Below are positions 8,302 through 16,592 of a stretch of 64,000 nt of DNA, one piece after another. A program made the translations under genes and the position numbers. This DNA is from an uncultured Muribaculaceae bacterium (GTDB lineage: Bacteria; Bacteroidota; Bacteroidia; Bacteroidales; Muribaculaceae): assembly GCA_910577315.1 (NCBI GenBank), contig CAJTME010000010.1, positions 51,249-115,248 on the forward strand, written 5' to 3'. How positions within the stretch are numbered: position 1 is the stretch's first letter; every line of letters begins with the position of its first letter. The notes below the pieces were generated by a model that saw only the letters and a list, made by a program, of their open reading frames with translations, did not search any database and was not told the DNA's origin.

Positions 8302-11184
8302 ATGGCGAAAACTAAAATCAGCACCATCGCAAAGGAACTCAACGTGGCCCTGCCTACTGTCTACAGCTTCCTGAGCGAAAAAGGCATCAGCATCGAGGAA
8401 AGTCCCAACACACGCGTCGACGACGATGTGGTGGGCCTGCTGGTGAGCAAATTCAAGCCCGATAAAGACCTCAAGAACAAGTCCGACCAATTTGCTGCGA
8501 ACCGCCGCAGCACTCCCGCCCCCGCTCCCAAAGAAGCAGCCCCCGAAGCCAAGCCCGAGGTGCCGACCGACGATTCGTCTGTGCAAGGCCCGCGCATCTT
8601 AGGCAAGCTCGAGCTTGACAGCAAGGGCAATCCCGTAATAAAGAAACCGGCGGCGCCCGCCCCGGCTCCCAAGCCCGAACCCGTCAAGGCCGAAGCCCCC
8701 AAAACCGAGGCTCCGAAACCTGCCGCGCCCAAACCCGAAGCTCCAAAAGCCGAGGTAAAACCGGCTCCGGCCCAACCTCAGGAAGCCCCGAAGACCGAGG
8801 CTCCCAAGCCCGAGCCCGTCAAGGAAGAAGCTCCCAAAGCCGCTCCTGCCAAGCCTGAGACAACTCCCGAAGCCAAGCCCGAACAGAAACAAGAGGCTCC
8901 CGCAGCCGCCGAGCCCGAGGTATTCGCACCCTCGACTCCCCGCCCGTCGGTTTCGCTCAATATCGTGGGTAAAATCGACCTTGACGCCCTCAACCAGACC
9001 ACACGTCCCAAGAAAAAGGGCAAGGACGACCGCCGTGGCGCAAAACCCGCCGGCCAGGGTGCCGACGCTGGCGCCCGCAAGAAACGCCAGCGCATCGGCA
9101 AGGACAAGGTGGACATCGAAAAAGCCGGCCGCACAGCCGGCGAGACTCCGGCACAGGGCGGCCAGCGCCGCGGCCAGGGTCAGGGCGGCGGCCAACAGGG
9201 CGCCCAGGGCGGACGCAACCGCTCCAAAGACCAGCGCCAGCCCCAGCGCCGTCCGGCTCCCGCACCCGAGGTATCGGAAGAAGACGTATCAAAGCAGGTA
9301 AAGGAAACCCTCGCCCGCCTCACTGCCAAGGACAAAGGCCTCAAGAAAGGCGCCAAGTGGCGTAAGGAAAAACGCGAGGCAGCATCCGAACGCATGCACC
9401 AGGCCGCTGTAGAGGCTCAGGCCGAAAGCCGCGTTCTCCAGCTCACCGAGTTCGTTACCGCAAACGACCTCGCCATCATGATGAACGTGCCCATCAATCA
9501 GGTAATCGCCACCTGCATGAACCTGGGCGTGATGGTTTCAATCAACCAGCGCCTTGACGCCGAGACCATCAACATCGTGGCCGACGAGTTCGGATTCCGC
9601 ACCGAATATGTATCGGCCGAGGTTGCCGACGCCATCCACGAAGAGGAAGACTCGGCGGAAGATCTCGTTCCCCGTCCACCGATTGTGACCGTCATGGGCC
9701 ACGTCGACCACGGCAAAACATCGCTGCTCGACTACATCCGCAAGGCAAACGTAATCGCAGGCGAGGCCGGCGGCATCACACAGCACATCGGTTCCTACTC
9801 CGTCACCCTTCCCGACGGACGCCACATCACCTTCCTCGACACCCCCGGTCACGAAGCCTTCACCGCCATGCGTGCCCGTGGTGCGAAGGTCACCGACCTC
9901 TGTATCATCATCGTCGCCGCCGACGACAACGTCATGCCGCAGACCGTCGAGGCCATCAACCATGCCGCAGCTGCCGGCGTACCGATGATTTTCGCCATCA
10001 ACAAGATTGACAAACCCCACGCAAACCCCGACAAAATCAAGGAAGAGCTCGCCGCGATGAACTATCTTGTCGAGGACTGGGGCGGCAAATATCAGTCGCA
10101 GGACATCTCGGCCAAGAAAGGCATCGGCGTCGAGGAACTCATGGAGAAAGTGCTTCTCGAGGCTGAACTGCTCGAACTGAAGGCCAACCCCAACCGCCGC
10201 GCCACCGGCACCATCATCGAATCGACCCTCGACAAGGGCCGCGGCTACGTCGCCAACGTCCTCGTGCAGAACGGTACGCTCCGCATCGGCGACATCGTCC
10301 TTGCCGGCAACCACTTCGGTCGCGTCAAGGCCATGTTCAACGAACGCAACCAGCGTATCAAGGAAGCCGGTCCCGCCACCCCGGCACTCATCCTGGGCCT
10401 CAACGGCGCTCCCCAGGCCGGCGACACATTCAACGTGCTCGAGACCGAACAGGAAGCCCGCGAAATCGCATCCAAACGCGAACAGCTCCAGCGCGAACAG
10501 GGACTGCGCACCCAGGTGGGCCTCACCCTCGAGGAACTCGCCCGCCGCAAGGCCCTCGGCAACTTCCACGAACTGAACGTGATTGTCAAGGGCGACGTGG
10601 ACGGCTCGATCGAGGCCCTGTCCGACTCGCTCATCAAGCTCTCGACCGAGGAAATCCAGGTGAACGTAATCCACAAGGCCGTCGGCGAGATTTCGGAAAG
10701 CGACGTAACCCTCGCATCGGCCGACGACCACACCATCATCGTGGGCTTCCAGGTGCGCCCGTCAATCGCCGCCCGCCGCGCCGCCGAGGCCAAGGGCATC
10801 CAAATCCGCCTCTACTCGGTCATCTACCAGGCCATCGAGGAAGTCAAGGACGCCATGGCCGGCATGCTCGCTCCCGAAATCAAGGAGGAAATCACCGGCT
10901 CGGCCGAAGTGCTCGAAACCTACCACATCTCCAAGGTGGGCACCATCGCCGGCGCCATCGTGCGCGAAGGCAAAATCAAGCGCGGCAACCGCGTGCGCCT
11001 CATCCGCGACGGTATCGTGCGCTACACCGGCGAACTCGGCTCGCTCAAGCGTTTCAAGGACGATGTCAAGGAAGTCACCTCGGGCTACGACTGCGGTCTG
11101 TCCATCTCAGGCTACAACGACATCAAGGTCGGCGACATCGTCGAAGGCTTCGAGGAAGTCGAAGTGGCCCGCACATCGCTCTAA
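8302..11184 (+). CDS. infB: Translation initiation factor IF-2
   Basis: A 960-residue GTPase that places initiator fMet-tRNA on the 30S subunit and promotes subunit joining. Residues 1-45 form the IF2_N helix bundle. A low-complexity linker rich in proline, alanine, lysine and glutamate runs to about residue 240 and is followed by a basic G/Q/R-rich stretch. A second IF2_N-like domain lies near residue 380. The G domain begins around residue 460, with G1 GHVDHGKT, G3 DTPGH and G4 NKID. Domains II, III and the tRNA-binding C2 domain follow. The stop codon overlaps the folK start by one base. Confidence 0.97.
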   Translation: MAKTKISTIAKELNVALPTVYSFLSEKGISIEESPNTRVDDDVVGLLVSKFKPDKDLKNKSDQFAANRRSTPAPAPKEAAPEAKPEVPTDDSSVQGPRILGKLELDSKGNPVIKKPAAPAPAPKPEPVKAEAPKTEAPKPAAPKPEAPKAEVKPAPAQPQEAPKTEAPKPEPVKEEAPKAAPAKPETTPEAKPEQKQEAPAAAEPEVFAPSTPRPSVSLNIVGKIDLDALNQTTRPKKKGKDDRRGAKPAGQGADAGARKKRQRIGKDKVDIEKAGRTAGETPAQGGQRRGQGQGGGQQGAQGGRNRSKDQRQPQRRPAPAPEVSEEDVSKQVKETLARLTAKDKGLKKGAKWRKEKREAASERMHQAAVEAQAESRVLQLTEFVTANDLAIMMNVPINQVIATCMNLGVMVSINQRLDAETINIVADEFGFRTEYVSAEVADAIHEEEDSAEDLVPRPPIVTVMGHVDHGKTSLLDYIRKANVIAGEAGGITQHIGSYSVTLPDGRHITFLDTPGHEAFTAMRARGAKVTDLCIIIVAADDNVMPQTVEAINHAAAAGVPMIFAINKIDKPHANPDKIKEELAAMNYLVEDWGGKYQSQDISAKKGIGVEELMEKVLLEAELLELKANPNRRATGTIIESTLDKGRGYVANVLVQNGTLRIGDIVLAGNHFGRVKAMFNERNQRIKEAGPATPALILGLNGAPQAGDTFNVLETEQEAREIASKREQLQREQGLRTQVGLTLEELARRKALGNFHELNVIVKGDVDGSIEALSDSLIKLSTEEIQVNVIHKAVGEISESDVTLASADDHTIIVGFQVRPSIAARRAAEAKGIQIRLYSVIYQAIEEVKDAMAGMLAPEIKEEITGSAEVLETYHISKVGTIAGAIVREGKIKRGNRVRLIRDGIVRYTGELGSLKRFKDDVKEVTSGYDCGLSISGYNDIKVGDIVEGFEEVEVARTSL

Positions 11185-11657
11185 TGACAATACACCTCAA
11201 CATAGGTTCCAATATCGGCAACCGCATGGCCTTGATTGGCCGTGCGGTTGCTTTGCTTTCTTCAAGATTCGCCCCGTGCGGCGTCGCCGTGTCGCGCCCG
11301 GTGGAAAGCGAGCCCTGGGGATATGAGTCACCCAACACATTCATCAACGCCGGTGTCCGGATAGACACGCGCCGCGACATTCCGTCCGCCGATGTGCTCG
11401 CCATAACCCGTGAAGTCGAGCTCGCCGTAGGCGCCGGCAGCCCGCACCGCAATCCCGACGGAAGCTACTGCGACCGCCCGATTGACATTGACATAATAGC
11501 TGTTGACCGGCTGGTGGTCGATACCCCCTCGCTGACCCTGCCGCATCCGCGCGCCCACCTGCGCGATTTTGTAATGAATCCCCTCGCCGAGCTCGACCCG
11601 GCGGCACACAAATGGCTCACAGACCTGGCTAAGAAGGCCGGGAAAGCTCAACCGTAA
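11184..11657 (+). CDS. folK: 2-amino-4-hydroxy-6-hydroxymethyldihydropteridine pyrophosphokinase (HPPK)
   Basis: This 157-residue enzyme transfers pyrophosphate from ATP to 6-hydroxymethyl-dihydropterin, a step of folate synthesis. It shows the HPPK landmarks: an opening NIGSNIGNR (usually GSNLGD), the pterin-binding FINAGVRIDTR, and the catalytic block RPIDIDIIAVD followed by LPHPRAHLRDFVMNPLAEL. The start codon overlaps the infB stop (TAATG), so the two are probably translationally coupled. Its last 29 bases overlap the 3' end of the opposing histidine kinase gene. Confidence 0.95.
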   Translation: MTIHLNIGSNIGNRMALIGRAVALLSSRFAPCGVAVSRPVESEPWGYESPNTFINAGVRIDTRRDIPSADVLAITREVELAVGAGSPHRNPDGSYCDRPIDIDIIAVDRLVVDTPSLTLPHPRAHLRDFVMNPLAELDPAAHKWLTDLAKKAGKAQP

Positions 11658-12918
11658 ACCGCGTGAGACCGTCGGCCTCGCTGGTTGCAAGAGTAAAACG
11701 GGCATGATGGCGGCGCAGGACGTCGCGCACAAACAGCAGCCCTATGCCCTGGCCCAGGGGCTTGTCGGTGTAGAACGGCGTGAAAAGCTTGCGCGACTTC
11801 TCAGCCGAGATTCCCCCGCCGTTGTCCCTCACCTCCAGAATGGCCTTACGTCCCTCGCATCGCGTGGCAACCAGCACCTCTCCCTCGCCTTCACGGCAAT
11901 GCGACGCGATGCTCTCCACCGCATTTTTAACTATGTTCACCACGGCCTGTTCCATCAGCGCCTCGTCAATCATGACTGCAACGTCAGGAGCCGAGAGCTC
12001 GAAATTCACAGGCACCGATTTCATGGAGCCTATGCTCTGCAGGAACGGCCTTGTCCTCTCGACAAACCCGTTGAGCTTGACCGGGGAAAGAATGGGCTGC
12101 GGAATCTTGACCACATCGGCAAAGCGGCTGATGAAGCCCCCGAGGCTGGCCGACCGCTCCATGCACGACTGCAGCACGGCCCGTATGTCCTCGGCCATCT
12201 CGGGCTGTGACAACGAGGGAATGACGGTGTCGAACGCCGACGTAAGCCCAGCCACGGTGTTGTTGACCTCATGGGCGATTATGCGTATCACTTTCTCGTA
12301 GGCCGCACGCTCGGCCGCCGCGATGGAGTTGCTGATGTTTTCCATGAGGTAGAAACGGTGCTCGACGCCACGGTCGATGAACGAATGGCACGAGCATCGC
12401 AACGTATCGCCCGAGGCGGTGTTGAAATCTGCCGTCTCGCCCAGCGCCAGTCCCCCGAGGAACGTTTCAAGCCCTGCGCTCTGCCCCACCATGGCCTGGG
12501 CAGCGGGATTGACAAGGGCCTCATGTCCCGAATAATCAAGAATCACCACGCCAATCGGCGCCGCATGAATCAGCAGGTCGATGAAGTGGGTGCGCTCCTC
12601 ATATCGGATGCGTTGCTGTTTGAGGCGTTCGAGCATGTCGTTGAACGTATCGACAATCCTGTCGACGTCGGGTTGCCCGACAGGCCGCAGGCGTGTGTTC
12701 CAGTCCTGGGCTTTCAAAAGGTCGAGGCCGTTGGCAAGGGAATCTATCGGACGCATCAGCCGGCTGTAAAAGAATATCAGGAAAACGACGTTCAGCAACG
12801 TCAGACCCTCGACGACGTAAAACACCGTGGTACGCGTGTCGATGCCGAAACCGAGCAAGATGCCCCACACCGACAGCTGCAGCACGGCCATCACCACAAA
12901 CAGAAACTTCAGCTTCAT
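11629..12918 (-). CDS. Sensor histidine kinase (NtrB/NtrY-like)
   Basis: A 429-residue membrane histidine kinase, expected to phosphorylate the adjacent NtrC-type regulator. Two membrane helices (about residues 5-25 and 34-52) are separated by fewer than ten residues, so there is almost no periplasmic sensor. A HAMP-like segment (about 53-105) and a PAS-like region (about 110-195) precede the dimerisation helix, whose phospho-acceptor is His216 in IAHEVNN. The catalytic ATPase domain has an N-box (VNIVKNAVESI), a G1 box (VRDNGGGIS) and the late glycine-rich loop (GQGIGLLFV). Its start overlaps the regulator stop by four bases, and its end overlaps folK. Confidence 0.93.
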   Translation of the reverse strand: MKLKFLFVVMAVLQLSVWGILLGFGIDTRTTVFYVVEGLTLLNVVFLIFFYSRLMRPIDSLANGLDLLKAQDWNTRLRPVGQPDVDRIVDTFNDMLERLKQQRIRYEERTHFIDLLIHAAPIGVVILDYSGHEALVNPAAQAMVGQSAGLETFLGGLALGETADFNTASGDTLRCSCHSFIDRGVEHRFYLMENISNSIAAAERAAYEKVIRIIAHEVNNTVAGLTSAFDTVIPSLSQPEMAEDIRAVLQSCMERSASLGGFISRFADVVKIPQPILSPVKLNGFVERTRPFLQSIGSMKSVPVNFELSAPDVAVMIDEALMEQAVVNIVKNAVESIASHCREGEGEVLVATRCEGRKAILEVRDNGGGISAEKSRKLFTPFYTDKPLGQGIGLLFVRDVLRRHHARFTLATSEADGLTRFTVELSRPS

Positions 12919-14252
12919 GATTTCAGGTTGAATTTTTCAAGGCGGCGGTAGAGCGCGCCCCAGCTTAGCCCCAGCTCGGCCGCCACACGCGACACATTGC
13001 CGCCGTGGCGTTCCATCGAGGCTACTATGCGCTCCCTCTCCACTTCGTCGAGCGTGCCCGTGGCGGGTGCCACGTCCCCGGCGGCCACGTTCGCGCCGCT
13101 GCGGCGGAAATCAGCCTCGGTCAGTGTCGCGCCACCGCATATCAGCAGTGTTCGCTCCACCAGGTTTTTCAACTCACGGATATTGCCCGGATAGGGCAAC
13201 GATTTGAGGAATGTCACCGCGTCGGCTCCCAGCGCGGGCACGTCCAGCGAATTGGCGCGGGCCGCGTCGGTCAGGAACTTTTCGGCCAGCAGCGGCACGT
13301 CGTCCTTCCTCATCCTCAGCGGCGGTAGCTCAACGTTGACAAGGTTGATGCGGTAAAACAGATCCTCGCGGAAGGTGCGGGCAGCCACCATCGCGGGCAT
13401 GTCGGCGTTTGTGGCGCACACGATGCGAACGTCGACCTGACGGGTTTTCGAGCTTCCGAGCGGCTCGAACCGCTGTTCCTGCAACACGCGCAGCAGCTTC
13501 ACCTGGCAGGCCATGTCGAGCTCGCCTATCTCATCAAGGAATATTGTGCCGCCGTCGGCAGCCTCGAAGCGCCCCACCCTGTCGGCGATTGCGTCGGTGA
13601 ACGCACCCTTCTTGTGGCCGAACATCTCGCTCTCGAAAAGCGACTGCGACAGGCCTCCGAGATTTACCTTGACAAATGGTCCGGCATGGCGGCGGCTGTT
13701 TCGGTGGATGGCCTCGGCAATCAGTTCCTTGCCGGTTCCGCTCTCGCCGGTGATGAGCACGGGCGCGTTTGTGGGCGCCACGCGCGCCACGGTGGCCAGC
13801 ACCGCCCTCAGCCCCTGGCTGTTGCCTATGATGAAACTGCGGTCGAATGTAGGGTTGGCGGCCGGCTGGTTCACGGGCGTCTCCTTGACCATGTCGAGGG
13901 CGACGGCCACGCGGTCGAGCAGACGGCGGTTGTCCCACGGTTTGGTTATGAAATCGAAGGCGCCGGCCCTCATCCCTTCCACCGCCAACTCGATGCTGCC
14001 CCAGGCCGTCATAAGTATCACGGGCACTTTCGGGGCAAAAATCTTTATCTGCCGCAGCAGCGTCAATCCTTCCTCGCCGGTGGTGAAGCGCGAGAAGTTC
14101 ATGTCGAGCAACACCAGCTCAGGCTCGCGCGAACGCACAATCTCCATCGCCGCCGCGGGCCCGTCGGCCACCACAGGTTCATAACCGCCCCGCCTCAGCA
14201 ACATGCCGAGCGACGCGCGGATGGTCGGATCATCGTCTACTACAAGAATCAT
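12915..14252 (-). CDS. Sigma-54-dependent response regulator (NtrC family)
   Basis: A 445-residue DNA-binding activator of sigma-54 RNA polymerase. The receiver domain (about 1-120) has the acidic pocket D6/D7 and phospho-acceptor Asp50. The AAA+ domain (about 138-365) has Walker A GESGTGKE (169-176) and the sigma-54 contact loop GAFTDA (216-221). A Fis-type helix-turn-helix closes the protein (VSRVAAELGLSWGALYRRL). A TATCTTTG element lies about five bases before the start, so the regulator and kinase may be made from a housekeeping promoter. A likely target is the sigma-54 site before the exporter operon at 23150. Confidence 0.95.
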   Translation of the reverse strand: MILVVDDDPTIRASLGMLLRRGGYEPVVADGPAAAMEIVRSREPELVLLDMNFSRFTTGEEGLTLLRQIKIFAPKVPVILMTAWGSIELAVEGMRAGAFDFITKPWDNRRLLDRVAVALDMVKETPVNQPAANPTFDRSFIIGNSQGLRAVLATVARVAPTNAPVLITGESGTGKELIAEAIHRNSRRHAGPFVKVNLGGLSQSLFESEMFGHKKGAFTDAIADRVGRFEAADGGTIFLDEIGELDMACQVKLLRVLQEQRFEPLGSSKTRQVDVRIVCATNADMPAMVAARTFREDLFYRINLVNVELPPLRMRKDDVPLLAEKFLTDAARANSLDVPALGADAVTFLKSLPYPGNIRELKNLVERTLLICGGATLTEADFRRSGANVAAGDVAPATGTLDEVERERIVASMERHGGNVSRVAAELGLSWGALYRRLEKFNLKS

Positions 14253-14256
14253 ATTA

Positions 14257-14264
14257 CAAAGATA
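14257..14264 (-). promoter_or_regulatory. Housekeeping promoter element before the NtrC-like regulator
   Basis: TATCTTTG on the minus strand, five bases before the regulator start codon. It would give a nearly leaderless regulator-kinase mRNA independent of the upstream exporter genes. No clear -33 element was seen. Confidence 0.5.
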
Positions 14265-14292
14265 AGCAATTTTTTTAAGTGGGTGAGCGTAA

Positions 14293-15777
14293 TTATTTAA
14301 CTATCGCCTCAAAATCCGCCTCGACGGGGCTGTCGGTGGGAAAGTCCCAGAGGGTCAGGCTGCGGAGTTGATAATAGTAATACCAGTAGTAAAACATCTC
14401 CGAGAGGTATTTGCTGCGGGCGGTGTCCTTGTTTTCCTGCGAGTCGTTCAAGTCGAGCGCCGAGAGCTTTCCGATCAGGAAGGTTTCGACCGAGCTGTCA
14501 TAGCGCCGCGTGGCGATTTCATCGGCGCGCAGGGCCAGTTCGAGCTGCCGCCGCTGGTTGTTGAACCGCTCGACCAGTATGAAAAGGTTTTGATTGAAAT
14601 CCTGGCGCTCCTTGCGCAGGCGGTCGCGGGTGAGTTCCTGCTGGCTCTCGGCCACCTTCACCTTGCCCTTGCGCTTGCCCCAGTCGAGCAACGGCACCGA
14701 TATGCCCACCTGCACCACCTCGTTGGCCCGCAGGTTGCTGTATGCCGCCCCGAAGGTGCGGTCGGCGCCGGTATAACCGATTTGGGCGAACAGATTGATT
14801 TGCTGGCGCTCGCCCCGGGCCTTCGCCACCTCATAGTCGGCCTCCAATTGCCGCCGCTGTATGTTCAGCGCAAGGGAATTGTTGTCGAGGGCATGCCCGA
14901 GGGCATCCTGGAAGTTCACATCGGCCAACGGCACCTGTTCGGGCACCACGGGCACCAGTTCCTCATCCTCGGGCAAATTGAGGAACGACCGCAACTGGAA
15001 CATGCAGCTGCGCACCGAGCTCTCGCCCGAGGTGAGCGATGAACGCGAGTTGAGCAGGTTCAGTTCTATCTGCAGAAGGTCATTCTCGCTAATGCGACCC
15101 ATCTCACGCTTCACCTTCGCGGCCTCGTAGAGTTTCTCGGCATTGTCCACGTTCTGCGCCGCGCTGGCATATTCCTCGCGCGCGCTCAGAAGATTGAAAA
15201 AATAGTTGATGGCGAGCATCGCCACCTCCTCGGTCTGGCTGACGAAATTGGCGCGGGCCTCCTTGTAGCGCACAGGTTCGATGCGCCGGTTCCACTTCAC
15301 GTCGTTGACGGCAAACAGCGGTTGGTTGAGCCTCAGCGCCACCGGCACGCTCATGAACCGGTTGGCCGCTCCATCGCCCAGCTGCCGCACGAAATCGAGC
15401 GACGTCGTCAGCGACAGCGTGCCGCCGGTCAGCCAGATGCGCTGGTCGATGGTGAGGGCACCGTTCATCATTATGTTGTCATCGCGCAGGAATGTGTACG
15501 AGCCATCCTCGCGCTGATAAGAATTATAGCGTTTGTTAAAACTCGGTATCGTTGCCGTGAACGTCACCTCGGGCAGCAGGTCGGCGCGGAAAGTTCGGTA
15601 TTCCCAATACGCCGCCCTCAGCTCATTGGCGGCCACGGCGGCGTCCACGCTCCGTGTGCGGGCCAGCGCGATCACCTCTTGCAAGGTGATGTCGCGCTGT
15701 CCGGCAGCAAAGGCATGAATTCCCGGCATCACGCCGAAAACCACGAAAATTATGAAAAAGCGAGTTGTCAATTTCAT
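14293..15777 (-). CDS. TolC-family outer-membrane efflux channel
   Basis: A 494-residue outer-membrane duct of the TolC family, with a cleavable signal peptide (about residues 1-25) and no lipobox. Two repeated helical halves are visible, with long amphipathic heptad stretches such as LARTRSVDAAVAANELRAA and LRKERQDFNQNLFILVERF. It lies among the MacAB-like ABC genes and presumably completes that exporter with the HlyD adaptor. The gap to the ATPase gene is 68 bases and contains heptamer repeats; the gap to the regulator gene is 40 bases. Confidence 0.92.
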   Translation of the reverse strand: MKLTTRFFIIFVVFGVMPGIHAFAAGQRDITLQEVIALARTRSVDAAVAANELRAAYWEYRTFRADLLPEVTFTATIPSFNKRYNSYQREDGSYTFLRDDNIMMNGALTIDQRIWLTGGTLSLTTSLDFVRQLGDGAANRFMSVPVALRLNQPLFAVNDVKWNRRIEPVRYKEARANFVSQTEEVAMLAINYFFNLLSAREEYASAAQNVDNAEKLYEAAKVKREMGRISENDLLQIELNLLNSRSSLTSGESSVRSCMFQLRSFLNLPEDEELVPVVPEQVPLADVNFQDALGHALDNNSLALNIQRRQLEADYEVAKARGERQQINLFAQIGYTGADRTFGAAYSNLRANEVVQVGISVPLLDWGKRKGKVKVAESQQELTRDRLRKERQDFNQNLFILVERFNNQRRQLELALRADEIATRRYDSSVETFLIGKLSALDLNDSQENKDTARSKYLSEMFYYWYYYYQLRSLTLWDFPTDSPVEADFEAIVK

Positions 15778-15805
15778 CTAAGATTATAATTACTAACTAA
15801 TTGCG

Positions 15806-15847
15806 ATTCATTGTGCATCGTGTATCGTGCATCATGCATTGTGCATC
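15806..15847 (-). repeat. Heptamer tandem repeat (GATGCAY family), locus 1
   Basis: Six consecutive 7-base units on the minus strand: GATGCAC, AATGCAT, GATGCAC, GATACAC, GATGCAC, AATGAAT. They begin at the stop codon of the ABC ATPase gene. The same family recurs at 34492-34561. Confidence 0.85.
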
Positions 15848-16508
15848 ATTTCACCTGCCGTCCGTCGAAGAAGTGCACGATGCGGTCGGTGGCGGCAGCC
15901 TGCTCCTCGTTGTGGGTCACCATGACTATCGTGCGCTTCTCGTCACGGTTAAGGCCGTGGAGCAGCTCCATGATTTCGGCGCCCATGCGCGAGTCGAGGT
16001 TGCCGCACGGTTCGTCGGCAAGGATGATTTTGGGGTCGCCCACGATGGCGCGGGCAATTGCCACGCGCTGGGCCTGTCCGCCCGAGAGCTGGGCCGGCAT
16101 GTGATGGAGACGGTGGCTGAGGCCAACCTTCTCCAGAGCCTCGCGGGCAAGTGCGCGCTTGTCGCCGGCACCGCTGCGGTACATCAGCGGCACCATCACA
16201 TTGTCGATTACATTGAGAGAGGAGATGAGATGGAAGCTTTGGAAAACGAAGCCGAGGGTTTGGTTGCGCAGGGCGGCAAGGGCCTTGTCCGACAGGCCGG
16301 CTACATCCTTGCCCACCAGTTCGACCTTGCCCGAAGTGGGCGTGTCGAGCAGGCCGATGATGTTAAGCAGGGTTGACTTGCCGCAGCCGCTGGGGCCCAT
16401 GATGCTGACAAACTCACCCTCGCCGATGTGGAGGTTGACGTTTTCGAGCGCCTGCGTCTCGATGGTCTTGGTTCTGTAAATCTTGTTTACGTCGGTTAAA
16501 GTAATCAT
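15846..16508 (-). CDS. ABC transporter ATP-binding protein (MacB/LolD-type)
   Basis: A 220-residue cytoplasmic ATPase driving an FtsX/MacB-type exporter. All ABC motifs are intact: Walker A GPSGCGKST, Q-loop FVFQSFHL, signature LSGGQAQRVAIARAI, Walker B IILADEPCGNLD and the H-loop MVTHN. It resembles the stand-alone ATPases of the MacB/LolD group, which act with separate permease subunits. It is the only ATPase in a block with four permease genes, so it must either serve both permease pairs or pair with one of them. The stop codon TGA falls in the first unit of the heptamer repeat. Confidence 0.95.
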   Translation of the reverse strand: MITLTDVNKIYRTKTIETQALENVNLHIGEGEFVSIMGPSGCGKSTLLNIIGLLDTPTSGKVELVGKDVAGLSDKALAALRNQTLGFVFQSFHLISSLNVIDNVMVPLMYRSGAGDKRALAREALEKVGLSHRLHHMPAQLSGGQAQRVAIARAIVGDPKIILADEPCGNLDSRMGAEIMELLHGLNRDEKRTIVMVTHNEEQAAATDRIVHFFDGRQVK

Positions 16509-16537
16509 ATTGTTGGAGTTTTGAATTTATTATTTTT

Positions 16538-16582
16538 GAGTACTCGGAGGGCTCGGAGTACTCAGAGTACTCCAGACGCTCC
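16538..16582 (-). repeat. Nonamer tandem repeat (NGAGYNCTC family), locus A
   Basis: Nine-base units GGAGCGTCT, GGAGTACTC, TGAGTACTC, CGAGCCCTC and CGAGTACTC on the minus strand, starting ten bases after the stop codon of the permease gene at 16593. The core GAGTACTC is itself a palindrome. Two more copies of the family lie at 19210-19246 and 29895-29931. Confidence 0.85.
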
Positions 16583-16592
16583 TTGAAATTCA

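Noticed and set aside
9538..10731. 397-codon open frame antisense to infB
   Set aside because: Shadow of the IF-2 reading frame in GC-rich DNA, with no independent signals.
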